DNA of 64,000 nucleotides from Plantactinospora endophytica (GTDB lineage Bacteria; Actinomycetota; Actinomycetes; Mycobacteriales; Micromonosporaceae): the NCBI RefSeq assembly GCF_016862915.1, contig NZ_BONW01000022.1:243910-307909 (forward strand), written 5' to 3'. How positions within the stretch are numbered: the stretch's first letter is position 1; each line of letters starts with the position of its first letter. Made by a program: the position numbers and the translations under genes. The notes under the pieces were generated by a model that saw nothing but the letters and a program-made list of their open reading frames with translations, searched no databases and was not told the origin of the DNA. Shown here piece by piece: positions 17,617 to 24,997 of this stretch.

Positions 17617-20600
17617 CTAGCGGAAGTCGCGGGAGGCGGGGGTGACCGGTGGGGTGATCGCGTCGAGCCGGTCGGCGACCAGGTTGGTCACCCCGTCGTG
17701 CCGTTCCAGCTTGCCCCGCACGATCAGCGCGGTGCTGGTCCGGGCCACCTTCCGGTAGCGCTGCCACAGCCCCGGTGAGCAGGTGACGTTGAGCATGCCG
17801 GTCTCGTCCTCCAGGTTGAGGAAGGTGACCCCACCGGCGGTGGCCGGACGCTGTCGATGCGTGACGATGCCGCCGACCCGGACCCGTTGCCCCGGCTCGC
17901 ACCGGGCCAGCCTGGCGATCGGTACCGCGTCGACCGCGTCGAGCTGGGCCCGGACGAACTGCGCCGGATGACTCTCCGGGGAGAGCCCGGTGGCCCAGAC
18001 GTCGGCCACCAGCCGGTCCACCGCGTCCATCCCGGGCAGGGTCGGCGCCTCGGCTCCGGCGATGGTGCCGGGCAGCCGGTCCGGCTTGTCCTGGGCCGCC
18101 GCGCCGGCCGCCCAGAGCGCGGCCCGGCGGGTCAGCCCGAAGCAGGCGAAGGCGTCCGCGGTGGCCAGCGCCTCCAGATGTGCGGCGGTCAGCCCGACCC
18201 GGCGGGCCAGATCCGCCATGTCCCGGTACGCCCCGTGCGCCGTCCGCTCCCGCTCGATCTTCTCCGCCAGGTCGTCGCCGATGGTGCGTACCCCGGACAG
18301 CCCGAGCCGGACCGCCGGGCCGCCCAGCCCCCACCGGTGCGGCGGCTCGCCGGGCTCGCTCCCCCACCGGGTCTGATAGGTGGATTCCAGCGTCGCCTTG
18401 GCGTTGCTGGCGTTGATGTCCGGGCGGCGTACCTCGACACCGTGCCGGCGGGCGTCGTCGACCAGGGTCTGCGGCGAGTAGAAGCCCATCGGCTGGGCGT
18501 TCAGCAACGCGGCCAGGAACGGCGCCGGATGGTAGCGCTTGAGCCAGGAGCTGGCGTAGACGAGATAGGCGAAGCTCATCGCGTGGCTCTCCGGGAAGCC
18601 GAAGCTGGCGAAGGCGGAGAGCTTCAGATAGACGTCGTCGGCGACGTCGCCGGTGATGCCCCGCTCCGCCATCCCGGCGTAGAGCCGGTCCCGGATCTGC
18701 GCCATCCGCTCGGCCGAGCGTTTCGAGCCCATCGCCCGGCGCAGCTCGTCGGCGCCACCGGCGTCGAAGCCGGCCAGGTCGATCGCGAGCTGCATCAACT
18801 GCTCCTGGAACAGCGGCACCCCGAGGGTCTTCTCCAGCGCGTTACGCATCAGCGGATGCGGAAAGTCGACCGGCTCCAGCCCGTTCTTGCGCCGGATGTA
18901 CGGGTGCACCGAACCGCCCTGGATCGGGCCGGGCCGGATCAGCGCCACCTCGACCACCAGGTCGTAGAAGCATTTCGGCTTCAGCCGGGGCAGGGTGGCC
19001 ATCTGCGCCCGGCTCTCCACCTGGAACACCCCGACCGAGTCGGCCCGCTGCAACATCGCATAGACCTCGGGGTCGTCCAGGGACATCGAACTCAGGTCGA
19101 GGGTCGACTCGATCATGTCGTACGCGTAGTGCAGCGCCGAGAGCATGCCGAGGCCGAGCAGGTCGAACTTGACCAGCCCGGCGCTGGCGCAGTCGTCCTT
19201 GTCCCACTGCAACACGGTGCGGCCGGGCATCCGCCCCCACTCCACCGGGCACACCTCGATCACCGGCCGGTCGCAGATCACCATCCCGCCGGAGTGGATG
19301 CCGAGGTGCCGGGGAAACGTCTGCAACTCGTTGGCATAGGTGATCACGTGCTCGGGGATGTCGTCCACGTCGACCGCCGCCACGCTGCCCCACCGGTCGA
19401 TCTGCTTGCTCCAGGCGTCCTGCTGGCCGGGCGAGAAACCGAACGCCTTGGCGATGTCCCGCACCGCCGACCGGGGCCGGTACGAGATGACGTTGGCGAC
19501 CTGCGCGGTGTGCTCCCGGCCGTATTTCTTGTACACGTGCTGGATCACCTCCTCCCGGCGGTCGGACTCGATGTCGACGTCGATGTCCGGCGGGCCGTCC
19601 CGCTCCGGGGCGAGGAAGCGCTCGAAGAGGAGCTGGTGCCGGACGGCGTCCACATTGGTGATCCAAAGCGCGTAGCAGACCGCCGAGTTCGCCGCCGAGC
19701 CCCGGCCCTGGCAGTAGATGTCGTTGTCCCGGCAGAACTTCACGATGTCGTAGACCACCAGGAAGTAGCCGGGGAAACCGAGCGCCTCGATCATCTCCAG
19801 CTCGTGTTCGAGCTGCCGGTACGCCTCCGGGTGCGCGTCGCGGGGGCCGTAACGTTGCAGCGCGCCCTCCATGGTCAGCTCGCGCAGCCAGCTCATCTCG
19901 GTGTGCCCCGGCGGCACCGGGTAGTCCGGCAGTCGCGGGGCGACCAGGTTCAGGTCGAAGGCCAGCTCGGCACCGAACTCGGCGGCCCGGGCCACCGCGC
20001 CGGGATAGGCCGCGAACCGGGCCGCCATCTCCGCGCCGCTACGCAGGTGTGCGGTACCGGCCGCCGGCAGCCAGCCGTCGATCTCGTCCAGGCTGCGCCG
20101 GGCGCGTACCGCCGCCAGCGCGGTCGCCAGCCGTCGCCGGGACGGGGTGGCGTAGTGCACGTTGTTGGTTGCCACGGTGGGCAGCCCGGCGGTGGCGGCC
20201 AACTCGGCGAGCGCGTCGTTGCGGTCGCCGTCGTACGGGTCGCCGTGGTCGGTCAACTCCACCGCCACCGTCTCCGCCCCGAACAGCGCGGTCAGCCGGT
20301 CCAGTTCCCGGGCCGCCGCCTCGACCCCCTCGGTGAGCAGCGCCGCCGGCACCGTCCCCTTCCGGCAACCGGTGAGCACGAGTACGTGGTCCTTCAGCGC
20401 CTCGGCGACCTCTTCCAACTCGCCGTAGACCGGGCGGCCCTTCTCCCCGCCGCGCAACTGTGCCCGGGCGATGGTGCTGGCCAGCCGGGCGTACCCCTCC
20501 GGGCCGTGCGCGAGGACCAGCAGGTGCCGGCCGAGCGGGTCCGGTTCGCCGTTCTGTGGGCCGGGCAGCCCGAGCGACAGTTCGGCGCCGAAGATGGTGG

Positions 20601-20976
20601 GCAGCCGCAGTGCCCGGGCCGCCTCGGCGAACCGCACCACCCCGTAGAACCCGTCGTGGTCGGTGACCGCCAGTGCGGTCAGGCCGAGCCGGGCCGCCTC
20701 CTCGGCCAGTTCCTCCGGATGGCTGGCCCCGTCGAGGAAACTGAAGTTGGTGTGCGCGTGCAGTTCGGCGTACGGCACCGCGCCCTCGACCGGGGCCGGC
20801 GGCTCCGGCGGGGTGTAACCGGGCCGTCTGCGGGTCCAGGCCGGGGAGTCGCCGCCGTCGGCGTCGACCGCGAGCGGGTCCACCACGCGCAGCCGTGGCT
20901 CGCCCGGCCCCCCGGGTCGGCCGGAGAGCACGCGCTCCAGCTCCGACCAGGGCATGTCAGGGTTGTGGAAGCTCAT
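17617..20976 (-). CDS. dnaE2: Error-prone DNA polymerase III alpha subunit DnaE2 (ImuC)
   Basis: 1119 residues from MSFHNPDMPW (GGCGGAG upstream). An in-frame ATG at 21162 would add a 62-residue repetitive Gly/Ala/Pro leader that looks non-native. The PHP domain begins AELHAHTNFSFLDGASHPEE, the palm contains DIDVDIESDRREEV with the catalytic aspartates, and the C-terminal OB-fold holds VRVGGIVTHRQRPATAGG. DnaE2 is the polymerase of the mycobacterial-type ImuA'-ImuB-DnaE2 mutasome that performs damage-induced mutagenesis. It follows imuB on the same strand, but 363 bases with repeats and palindromes separate them, so it may have its own promoter. Confidence 0.93.
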   Translation of the reverse strand: MSFHNPDMPWSELERVLSGRPGGPGEPRLRVVDPLAVDADGGDSPAWTRRRPGYTPPEPPAPVEGAVPYAELHAHTNFSFLDGASHPEELAEEAARLGLTALAVTDHDGFYGVVRFAEAARALRLPTIFGAELSLGLPGPQNGEPDPLGRHLLVLAHGPEGYARLASTIARAQLRGGEKGRPVYGELEEVAEALKDHVLVLTGCRKGTVPAALLTEGVEAAARELDRLTALFGAETVAVELTDHGDPYDGDRNDALAELAATAGLPTVATNNVHYATPSRRRLATALAAVRARRSLDEIDGWLPAAGTAHLRSGAEMAARFAAYPGAVARAAEFGAELAFDLNLVAPRLPDYPVPPGHTEMSWLRELTMEGALQRYGPRDAHPEAYRQLEHELEMIEALGFPGYFLVVYDIVKFCRDNDIYCQGRGSAANSAVCYALWITNVDAVRHQLLFERFLAPERDGPPDIDVDIESDRREEVIQHVYKKYGREHTAQVANVISYRPRSAVRDIAKAFGFSPGQQDAWSKQIDRWGSVAAVDVDDIPEHVITYANELQTFPRHLGIHSGGMVICDRPVIEVCPVEWGRMPGRTVLQWDKDDCASAGLVKFDLLGLGMLSALHYAYDMIESTLDLSSMSLDDPEVYAMLQRADSVGVFQVESRAQMATLPRLKPKCFYDLVVEVALIRPGPIQGGSVHPYIRRKNGLEPVDFPHPLMRNALEKTLGVPLFQEQLMQLAIDLAGFDAGGADELRRAMGSKRSAERMAQIRDRLYAGMAERGITGDVADDVYLKLSAFASFGFPESHAMSFAYLVYASSWLKRYHPAPFLAALLNAQPMGFYSPQTLVDDARRHGVEVRRPDINASNAKATLESTYQTRWGSEPGEPPHRWGLGGPAVRLGLSGVRTIGDDLAEKIERERTAHGAYRDMADLARRVGLTAAHLEALATADAFACFGLTRRAALWAAGAAAQDKPDRLPGTIAGAEAPTLPGMDAVDRLVADVWATGLSPESHPAQFVRAQLDAVDAVPIARLARCEPGQRVRVGGIVTHRQRPATAGGVTFLNLEDETGMLNVTCSPGLWQRYRKVARTSTALIVRGKLERHDGVTNLVADRLDAITPPVTPASRDFR

Positions 20977-21041
20977 CGGTGGTCTCCGCCGGGCAACGCC
21001 GTCCGGGTCGGCGGCGGGAGGGGCGTCGGCATGTGCGCAGC

Positions 21042-21128
21042 CGCCGGACGGGCCGGCGGCAGGTGGACCGTCACCGGACGGGCCAGCAGCAGGTGCGCCG
21101 ACGGCAGGTGCACCGTCACCGGGTGTGG
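21042..21128. repeat. 30-bp minisatellite before dnaE2
   Basis: Two 30-bp units built on CGGACGGGCC-GCAGGTG (21042, 21072) plus a 15-bp part unit. They would encode a (GPSGDGPPAA)-like run if translation began at 21162. Confidence 0.7.
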
Positions 21129-21160
21129 CCGCCCGAGCAGGCACATGCCAATTGAGGACC

Positions 21161-21215
21161 ATGCCACAGAGGCATACTTATGCCTCTGTGGCATATCTGT
21201 CGGCGGAGATATGCC
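21161..21215. promoter_or_regulatory. ATGCC-N5-GGCAT operator array upstream of dnaE2
   Basis: A perfect 16-bp inverted repeat with a 2-base centre (21161-21194) is made of two ATGCC-N5-GGCAT boxes (21161-21175 and 21180-21194, centres 19 bp apart). It overlaps a second dyad, GGCATATCT...AGATATGCC (21190-21198/21207-21215). A GGCA-CA-TGCC half-site lies at 21140-21149. The region is far less GC-rich than its surroundings. It does not match the LexA box. It looks like binding sites for an unidentified dimeric regulator acting on dnaE2. Confidence 0.6.
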
Positions 21216-21265
21216 GGCTGGCGCAGCCCACGGCGTCCGCCCGGTGATGGTCCGCCGCGCCCACC

Positions 21266-21340
21266 CGACCACGGACCTTCCGACCACAGACCACCCGGGC
21301 ACAGACCGCTCGACCACGGGCCGCCCGATGCCGGCCCGCC
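21266..21340. repeat. 15-bp minisatellite abutting the imuB stop codon
   Basis: Five 15-bp units of the CGACCACGGACCTTC type start at 21266, 21281, 21296, 21311 and 21326. The last ends exactly at the imuB stop codon. Confidence 0.8.
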
Positions 21341-23217
21341 TAGTCATAGATCGCCTCCACCCACCACGTGCCGCCGGCCAGGGAGAGCAGCAGCGCCGTC
21401 CCGTCGGTCAGCGCCACCTGGAACCGGGCCCGCCGCCGGGCCTCCGCCGGAGCCCACCAGCGCTCGTCGACCGGCCACGGACCGGCCCAACTGACGATCT
21501 CCACCGACCCGACGAAGGCCGTGGAGGCTGTGGAGACCATGGAGGCCGTGGGGGCCGTCGGCACTCCAGATGTCGACGGCACTCCAGAGGTCGACGGGGC
21601 CCCGGCGGCTACCGGTATCCCGGAGGTCGACGGCGCCCCGTCGACCTTCGACGGCAAAGAGGCCGTCGATGCCCCGGCGACCGTCGACGGCAGGGCGACC
21701 GTCGACGCCCCGGCGACCTTCGACGACACAGCGGCCCTCGACGGCGCAGTGACCGTCGGGGGCGCAGTGACCGTCGGGGGCACAGCGGCCGGCGGCGGCA
21801 CAGGCGCGGCTCTGCCGGGCGCTGGGATGGCCAGTTCCAGGCGGGCCGGCGGGGCGCTGATCTCCAGTCGGGCGGTCACCCGGACGAGTTCTCCGGTGGC
21901 GTCGTAGACCGCCGCCGGCAGCGGCTCGGGCAGCACGACGGCCGGTGCCGGGGACGGCAGCCGACCGGGCCACGGTGGAGCTGCCGGCCGGCCCGGCGCC
22001 CGCTCGTCGCCCCAGGGCACCAGCCGGGTCTGGTCGGCCGGAGACCGCCCACCGCCGAGCACCGCGGTCACCACCGACTCGGGACCGAGGATGCCCTGCA
22101 CCCGGCTCAGCGCCCGGTGTGCCCGCTCCCGCTCCGCCCCCGTCTCGCCCCACAGCCCGGGTTGCAGGCCGACGTGCGCCAGCACCCCCTCGGGAACCAG
22201 CCGCAGCCGGATGATCCCGGCGGTCGGCCGGGGCGGGCCGACCCGACCGGAGCCGGGCCGCCGGCTGGTCCCGGTCAGCCAGCCGTCGAGCTGCCAGCGC
22301 ACCCGGTCGGCGATCGCCGCCGCGGTCAGCAGCCCGTCGTGCCGCCAGACCCGGCGCAACTCCTGGCCGTGCGCGGTGACCGCCTCGATGGCGAGCCGGG
22401 TGCAGGCCAGCCCGTGCCCGGCGAGCGTCTCGTGCAGCCGCTCGGCGAGCGTCCGGGCGGCGAACGCGGCCGCGTCGACCCGGTCGAGCGGATCGTCGTA
22501 CGTCTCGGTCACCGCCAGGTCCGGCGGCGGGCGGCGGACCGCGAGCGGACGGTGGTCGTCACCGCCGGCCAGCCGATGGGCCAGGGTGCCGTCGAAACCG
22601 AACCGGGCCAGTACGTCCCCGGCCGGCAGCGCCGCGAAGTCGCCCAGGGTACGCAGCCCGAGCCGGCGCAGCAGGTCGGTCAGCCCCGGCCGGCCCAGCG
22701 CCTCGACGGGCAGGCCGGCGAGGAACCCGGCGGTGGCACCGGGCGGGACGACCCGACCGGACCGGGCCGCCAGTCCGGCGGCGAAGACCCCGTCGGCGAT
22801 CCCGATCTGGCTCTCCACCTCACAGGTCTGCGCGACGTGCTCGACGATTCGTTCGGCGGCCTGCTCCTCGCCACCGAAGTATCGACTCGGGCCGCGCGCG
22901 GCGACCGCACACGCCCCCGGCCGGATCACCTCGACCCCGGCCACCACCTCCTCGACGGCGGCGACCACCGGCTCGAAGGCGCGTACGTCCCGACCGGGGT
23001 CGTGGTCCAGCACGGTCAGCCGGGGGCAGCGGCTCTGCGCCTCCCGCTTGCGCAGCCCTCGGCGTACGCCCTCGGCACGGGCGGCGGCGGAGGCGGCGAC
23101 CACGCGGTTGGCGTACAGCACCGCGACCGGGGCGGTTGCCGGCACCCCGTCGACGATCTCCGCCGCGATCACCGGCCAGTCGGGGCACCAGAGCAGCATC
23201 GTGCGCACCGGCGCCAC
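21340..23217 (-). CDS. imuB: ImuB, catalytically inactive Y-family protein of the DNA-damage mutasome
   Basis: 625 residues from a GTG with GGGAGG six bases upstream. The Y-family fold is recognisable (RTMLLWCPDWP, LRRLGLRTLGDFAALPAGDV, FGFDGTLAHRLAGGDD), but the catalytic acid positions of active family members are absent (no DxD after the first strand and no SxDEA). ImuB is the hub that ties ImuA' and DnaE2 to the sliding clamp. The C-terminus ends WWVEAIYD as in homologues. Between the conserved parts, residues about 470-560 are a run of hexapeptide-like PSTVAG/PSTSGV repeats encoded by thirteen 18-bp units. A LexA box lies 37 bases before the start. Confidence 0.93.
   Translation of the reverse strand: MAPVRTMLLWCPDWPVIAAEIVDGVPATAPVAVLYANRVVAASAAARAEGVRRGLRKREAQSRCPRLTVLDHDPGRDVRAFEPVVAAVEEVVAGVEVIRPGACAVAARGPSRYFGGEEQAAERIVEHVAQTCEVESQIGIADGVFAAGLAARSGRVVPPGATAGFLAGLPVEALGRPGLTDLLRRLGLRTLGDFAALPAGDVLARFGFDGTLAHRLAGGDDHRPLAVRRPPPDLAVTETYDDPLDRVDAAAFAARTLAERLHETLAGHGLACTRLAIEAVTAHGQELRRVWRHDGLLTAAAIADRVRWQLDGWLTGTSRRPGSGRVGPPRPTAGIIRLRLVPEGVLAHVGLQPGLWGETGAERERAHRALSRVQGILGPESVVTAVLGGGRSPADQTRLVPWGDERAPGRPAAPPWPGRLPSPAPAVVLPEPLPAAVYDATGELVRVTARLEISAPPARLELAIPAPGRAAPVPPPAAVPPTVTAPPTVTAPSRAAVSSKVAGASTVALPSTVAGASTASLPSKVDGAPSTSGIPVAAGAPSTSGVPSTSGVPTAPTASMVSTASTAFVGSVEIVSWAGPWPVDERWWAPAEARRRARFQVALTDGTALLLSLAGGTWWVEAIYD
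21563..21796. repeat. In-frame 18-bp minisatellite (13 units) inside imuB
   Basis: Perfect 18-bp periodicity over 234 bp. Units such as ACTCCAGAGGTCGACGGG, GCCCCGGCGACCGTCGAC and GGCGCAGTGACCGTCGGG are variants of one sequence, and a 36-bp higher-order unit is visible in the middle. The frame of imuB is kept. Confidence 0.9.
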
Positions 23218-23253
23218 CGCACACCTCCCTCGACCAGCAGATATGCGATCTTA

Positions 23254-23265
23254 GAACGTGTGTTC
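23254..23265. promoter_or_regulatory. LexA (SOS) box upstream of imuB
   Basis: GAAC-GTGT-GTTC, a perfect core of the actinobacterial/Bacillus-type LexA site, lies between the imuA' stop and the imuB start. TAAGAT overlaps its downstream side as a possible -10. It would give imuB (and dnaE2) damage-inducible expression independent of the upstream promoter. Confidence 0.75.
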
Positions 23266-23300
23266 GATTCATGGTGACCCGGCCCGGAAACTGCGGGACG

Positions 23301-24008
23301 TTATTTTCCGACGACGGTGAGCGAGGTACGCCGGGACGGCGTCGGCTTCGTCGCGCGGGTCGACCGGTCGCCGGGCAGCCACACCCGGATCTCCTTGGGC
23401 CGGGCCGCCGCGCCACGACCTCGGGCGGAGATCGTCACCTCCCGGCGGCGCAACCTGCCCCGGCCCTGCTCCAGCCCCTCCCAGGCTCCCCGGACCACCT
23501 GGAGCGTCACGTCGGCACCGGCCCAGCGGCCGTACGGGACGAGCACGCTGCCGCGTTGCCGGGCCCGGGCGGCCAGCCGGCTGACGACCGAGGCGGAGAC
23601 CGTGCCGGGCACCGCCGTGACCACGACGTCGACCCCGTCGATCAGCGCGGCGACCACGGTCGCCCACTCCGGGCCGGGATAGGGGACGAGGGCGAGCCGG
23701 TCCAGTTCGATGCCGAGGTCGGCGGCGGCAGCGGCGCCGAGGGTAGGCACCCCGACCACGGCACACCACGACCCGGCCCGGGACGCCTCGGCGAGCAGCG
23801 CCAGCATCAGCGACGTGCTACCGCCCCGGGCCGGATGGCCGGGACCGACCGCGACGGTACTGCCCCGGCGCAGTCCTCGGTTGGGCAGCAGTCCGGCCAG
23901 CTCGGGGAGTACCGGAAGCAGCCGGTGCGCGCCGGCCGGGTCGGTGCCGCTCGCCGGGCGGACCAGGTCAGCCAGGGCGGCGGAACCGGCCGCCATCCGC
24001 CCCGCCAT
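23301..24008 (-). CDS. ImuA' (RecA-like mutasome protein)
   Basis: 235 residues of a RecA-fold protein of the ImuA' type. It has LLPNRGLRRGSTVAVGPG in place of a normal Walker A loop, then SLMLALLAEASRAGSWCAVVG and LALVPYPGPEWATVVAALIDG. Loss of a clean GxxxxGKT suggests weak or no ATP binding. ImuA' partners with ImuB and DnaE2 in induced mutagenesis. It lies 66 bases after the HEPN gene and 83 bases before imuB, all on one strand. Confidence 0.88.
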   Translation of the reverse strand: MAGRMAAGSAALADLVRPASGTDPAGAHRLLPVLPELAGLLPNRGLRRGSTVAVGPGHPARGGSTSLMLALLAEASRAGSWCAVVGVPTLGAAAAADLGIELDRLALVPYPGPEWATVVAALIDGVDVVVTAVPGTVSASVVSRLAARARQRGSVLVPYGRWAGADVTLQVVRGAWEGLEQGRGRLRRREVTISARGRGAAARPKEIRVWLPGDRSTRATKPTPSRRTSLTVVGK

Positions 24009-24074
24009 CTCGACCCTGCTCCCCCGTGTGTTCCGTTGCCGCCCGCCGTCGTCTCCGTACTCGGTCCGTCGCGG

Positions 24075-24524
24075 TCAGGCGGCGATCCCGTCGAGGACGG
24101 GCTGGTGCGCCACGCCGAGCGCCACCTCGATCACCGCGACGAACTGTTCGGCCGCGCGGAGCAGGTCGTCGGCCTCCCGGGCGCTCACCACCCGGGGAAT
24201 GCCCGCCTCGGCGGCGGCCCGCTTGGTGGCGCCGGTGGCGAAGTAGTTGGCCCACTCCCCCAACTCCGGGGCGACGACCACCAGCAGCGCCCAGACACTG
24301 GTGACCCGGTTCCGGCGGGTGGGTGCGGGACGGGCCCGGGCGGCGAGCATCGCCGCCGCCGCCCGCAGCGCGGCCAGGTGTGCGGCGGCGTACCGCAGGC
24401 CGTCGGGGCGGGTCTCGGCGGCCTCCGCCAGCCCTCTCCGGGCGATCGTCAGTAGTTGGGCGGGGGTGCGGTGCGGCAGCACGTGCGACGGCACCGTCGG
24501 CGCCTGAGCCTGGCTGGTCGGCAT
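24075..24524 (-). CDS. SAV_6107-type HEPN domain protein
   Basis: 149 residues from MPTSQAQAPT, preceded by GGAGGAGA. Helical protein with RTPAQLLTIARRGLAEA, YAAAHLAALRAAAAMLAARA and SVWALLVVVAPELGEWANYF. This matches the SAV_6107-like HEPN family that is commonly encoded next to imuA' in Streptomyces relatives. HEPN folds include RNases and nucleotide-binding partners of nucleotidyltransferases, but no RxxxxH RNase motif is evident. It is the first gene of the mutasome operon, behind the PafBC/LexA promoter, so a damage-response role is likely. Confidence 0.8.
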   Translation of the reverse strand: MPTSQAQAPTVPSHVLPHRTPAQLLTIARRGLAEAAETRPDGLRYAAAHLAALRAAAAMLAARARPAPTRRNRVTSVWALLVVVAPELGEWANYFATGATKRAAAEAGIPRVVSAREADDLLRAAEQFVAVIEVALGVAHQPVLDGIAA

Positions 24525-24721
24525 GGGACTGTCTCCTCCGCGTACCCGTTTCACCGCGTCAGCGCCGTCGGCCGGAACGACCGTGCTGGCCTGTGCCAGC
24601 GCGGCGGCCGGGGGTTGACGCACCTGGTCGAGATGGCCGCTGCGGAGGAAGACGCATCGGCGGTAGCCGGCCGGATGTGGACGCTTCCCCACACCACACC
24701 CGGCCGACCGAACCGGCGGGT

Positions 24722-24762
24722 TCGTCGTCCGCCGCCCGGGGGTCGTGGGCGGCGGACGACGA
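24722..24762 (-). ncRNA. Structured leader element ahead of the HEPN-imuA' operon
   Basis: A perfect 16-bp stem (24722-24737 with 24747-24762, 9-base loop) is followed upstream by a TCCGGA dyad (24776-24798) and a GTGCGGT/ACCGCAC hairpin (near 24808-24830). All lie in the roughly 400-base untranslated leader between the predicted transcription start (about 24923) and the HEPN start. It could be an attenuator, a processed small RNA, or a stability element. Confidence 0.4.
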
Positions 24763-24905
24763 CCTGCCTGATGGGTCCGGATTCGCGGGTCCGGATCCCG
24801 TGCGGTCCGCGAAACCGCACTCGGGGGTTACGCCGCGAACGCCGCCCCCGGCGTCAGCCCGAGCGCCCGGCCGGCGGGCCGACTTCCATCGAGCCCCGCC
24901 CAATC

Positions 24906-24917
24906 GAACACTCGTTC
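24906..24917. promoter_or_regulatory. LexA (SOS) box at the start of the mutasome operon
   Basis: GAAC-ACTC-GTTC, a perfect LexA core, sits just downstream of the predicted transcription start of the PafBC-type promoter on the minus strand. A LexA dimer there would block initiation. Confidence 0.8.
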
Positions 24918-24929
24918 TAACTACTGGAG

Positions 24930-24952
24930 AGAGTACACCCCGGCACCGACAA
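24930..24952 (-). promoter_or_regulatory. PafBC-type (RecA-NDp) DNA-damage promoter
   Basis: On the minus strand: TTGTCGGTG (24952-24944), eight bases, TACTCT (24935-24930). This fits the TTGTCRGTG-N8-TAnnnT consensus of the LexA-independent DNA-damage promoters controlled by PafBC in mycobacteria. It points toward the HEPN-imuA'-imuB-dnaE2 genes. Confidence 0.75.
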
Positions 24953-24997
24953 AAACGCAAGCGAACGCGACCGGCCGGTGCACCTGTCGGGTACGGG

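Noticed and set aside
20977..21162. dnaE2 starting at the ATG at 21162
   Set aside because: The 62 extra residues are a Gly/Ala/Pro repeat from a local minisatellite. Homologues begin near MSFHNPDMPW, which has its own ribosome-binding site.
21161..21194. 34-bp palindrome as a transcription terminator
   Set aside because: The two-base centre makes a poor RNA loop, there is no U-tract, it lies upstream of a gene, and it splits into two equal ATGCC-N5-GGCAT boxes. An operator is the better reading.
21563..21796. Repeat array as a CRISPR
   Set aside because: The units are contiguous with no unique spacers and keep a protein reading frame. The same applies to the other arrays.
17857..23277. Plus-strand open frame of about 1800 codons opposite dnaE2 and imuB
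   Set aside because: Spans two real minus-strand genes and a repeat-filled gap, with no domain or start signal; an artefact of GC-rich third positions.
24776..24830. Possible tRNA gene in the HEPN leader
   Set aside because: Several hairpins are present, but there is no acceptor stem closing a cloverleaf, no T-loop GGTTCRANYCC and no anticodon arm.
24559..24960. Minus-strand open frame of 133 codons upstream of the HEPN gene
   Set aside because: Arg/Pro-rich, no ribosome-binding site, overlaps the predicted promoter and LexA box, no recognisable family.
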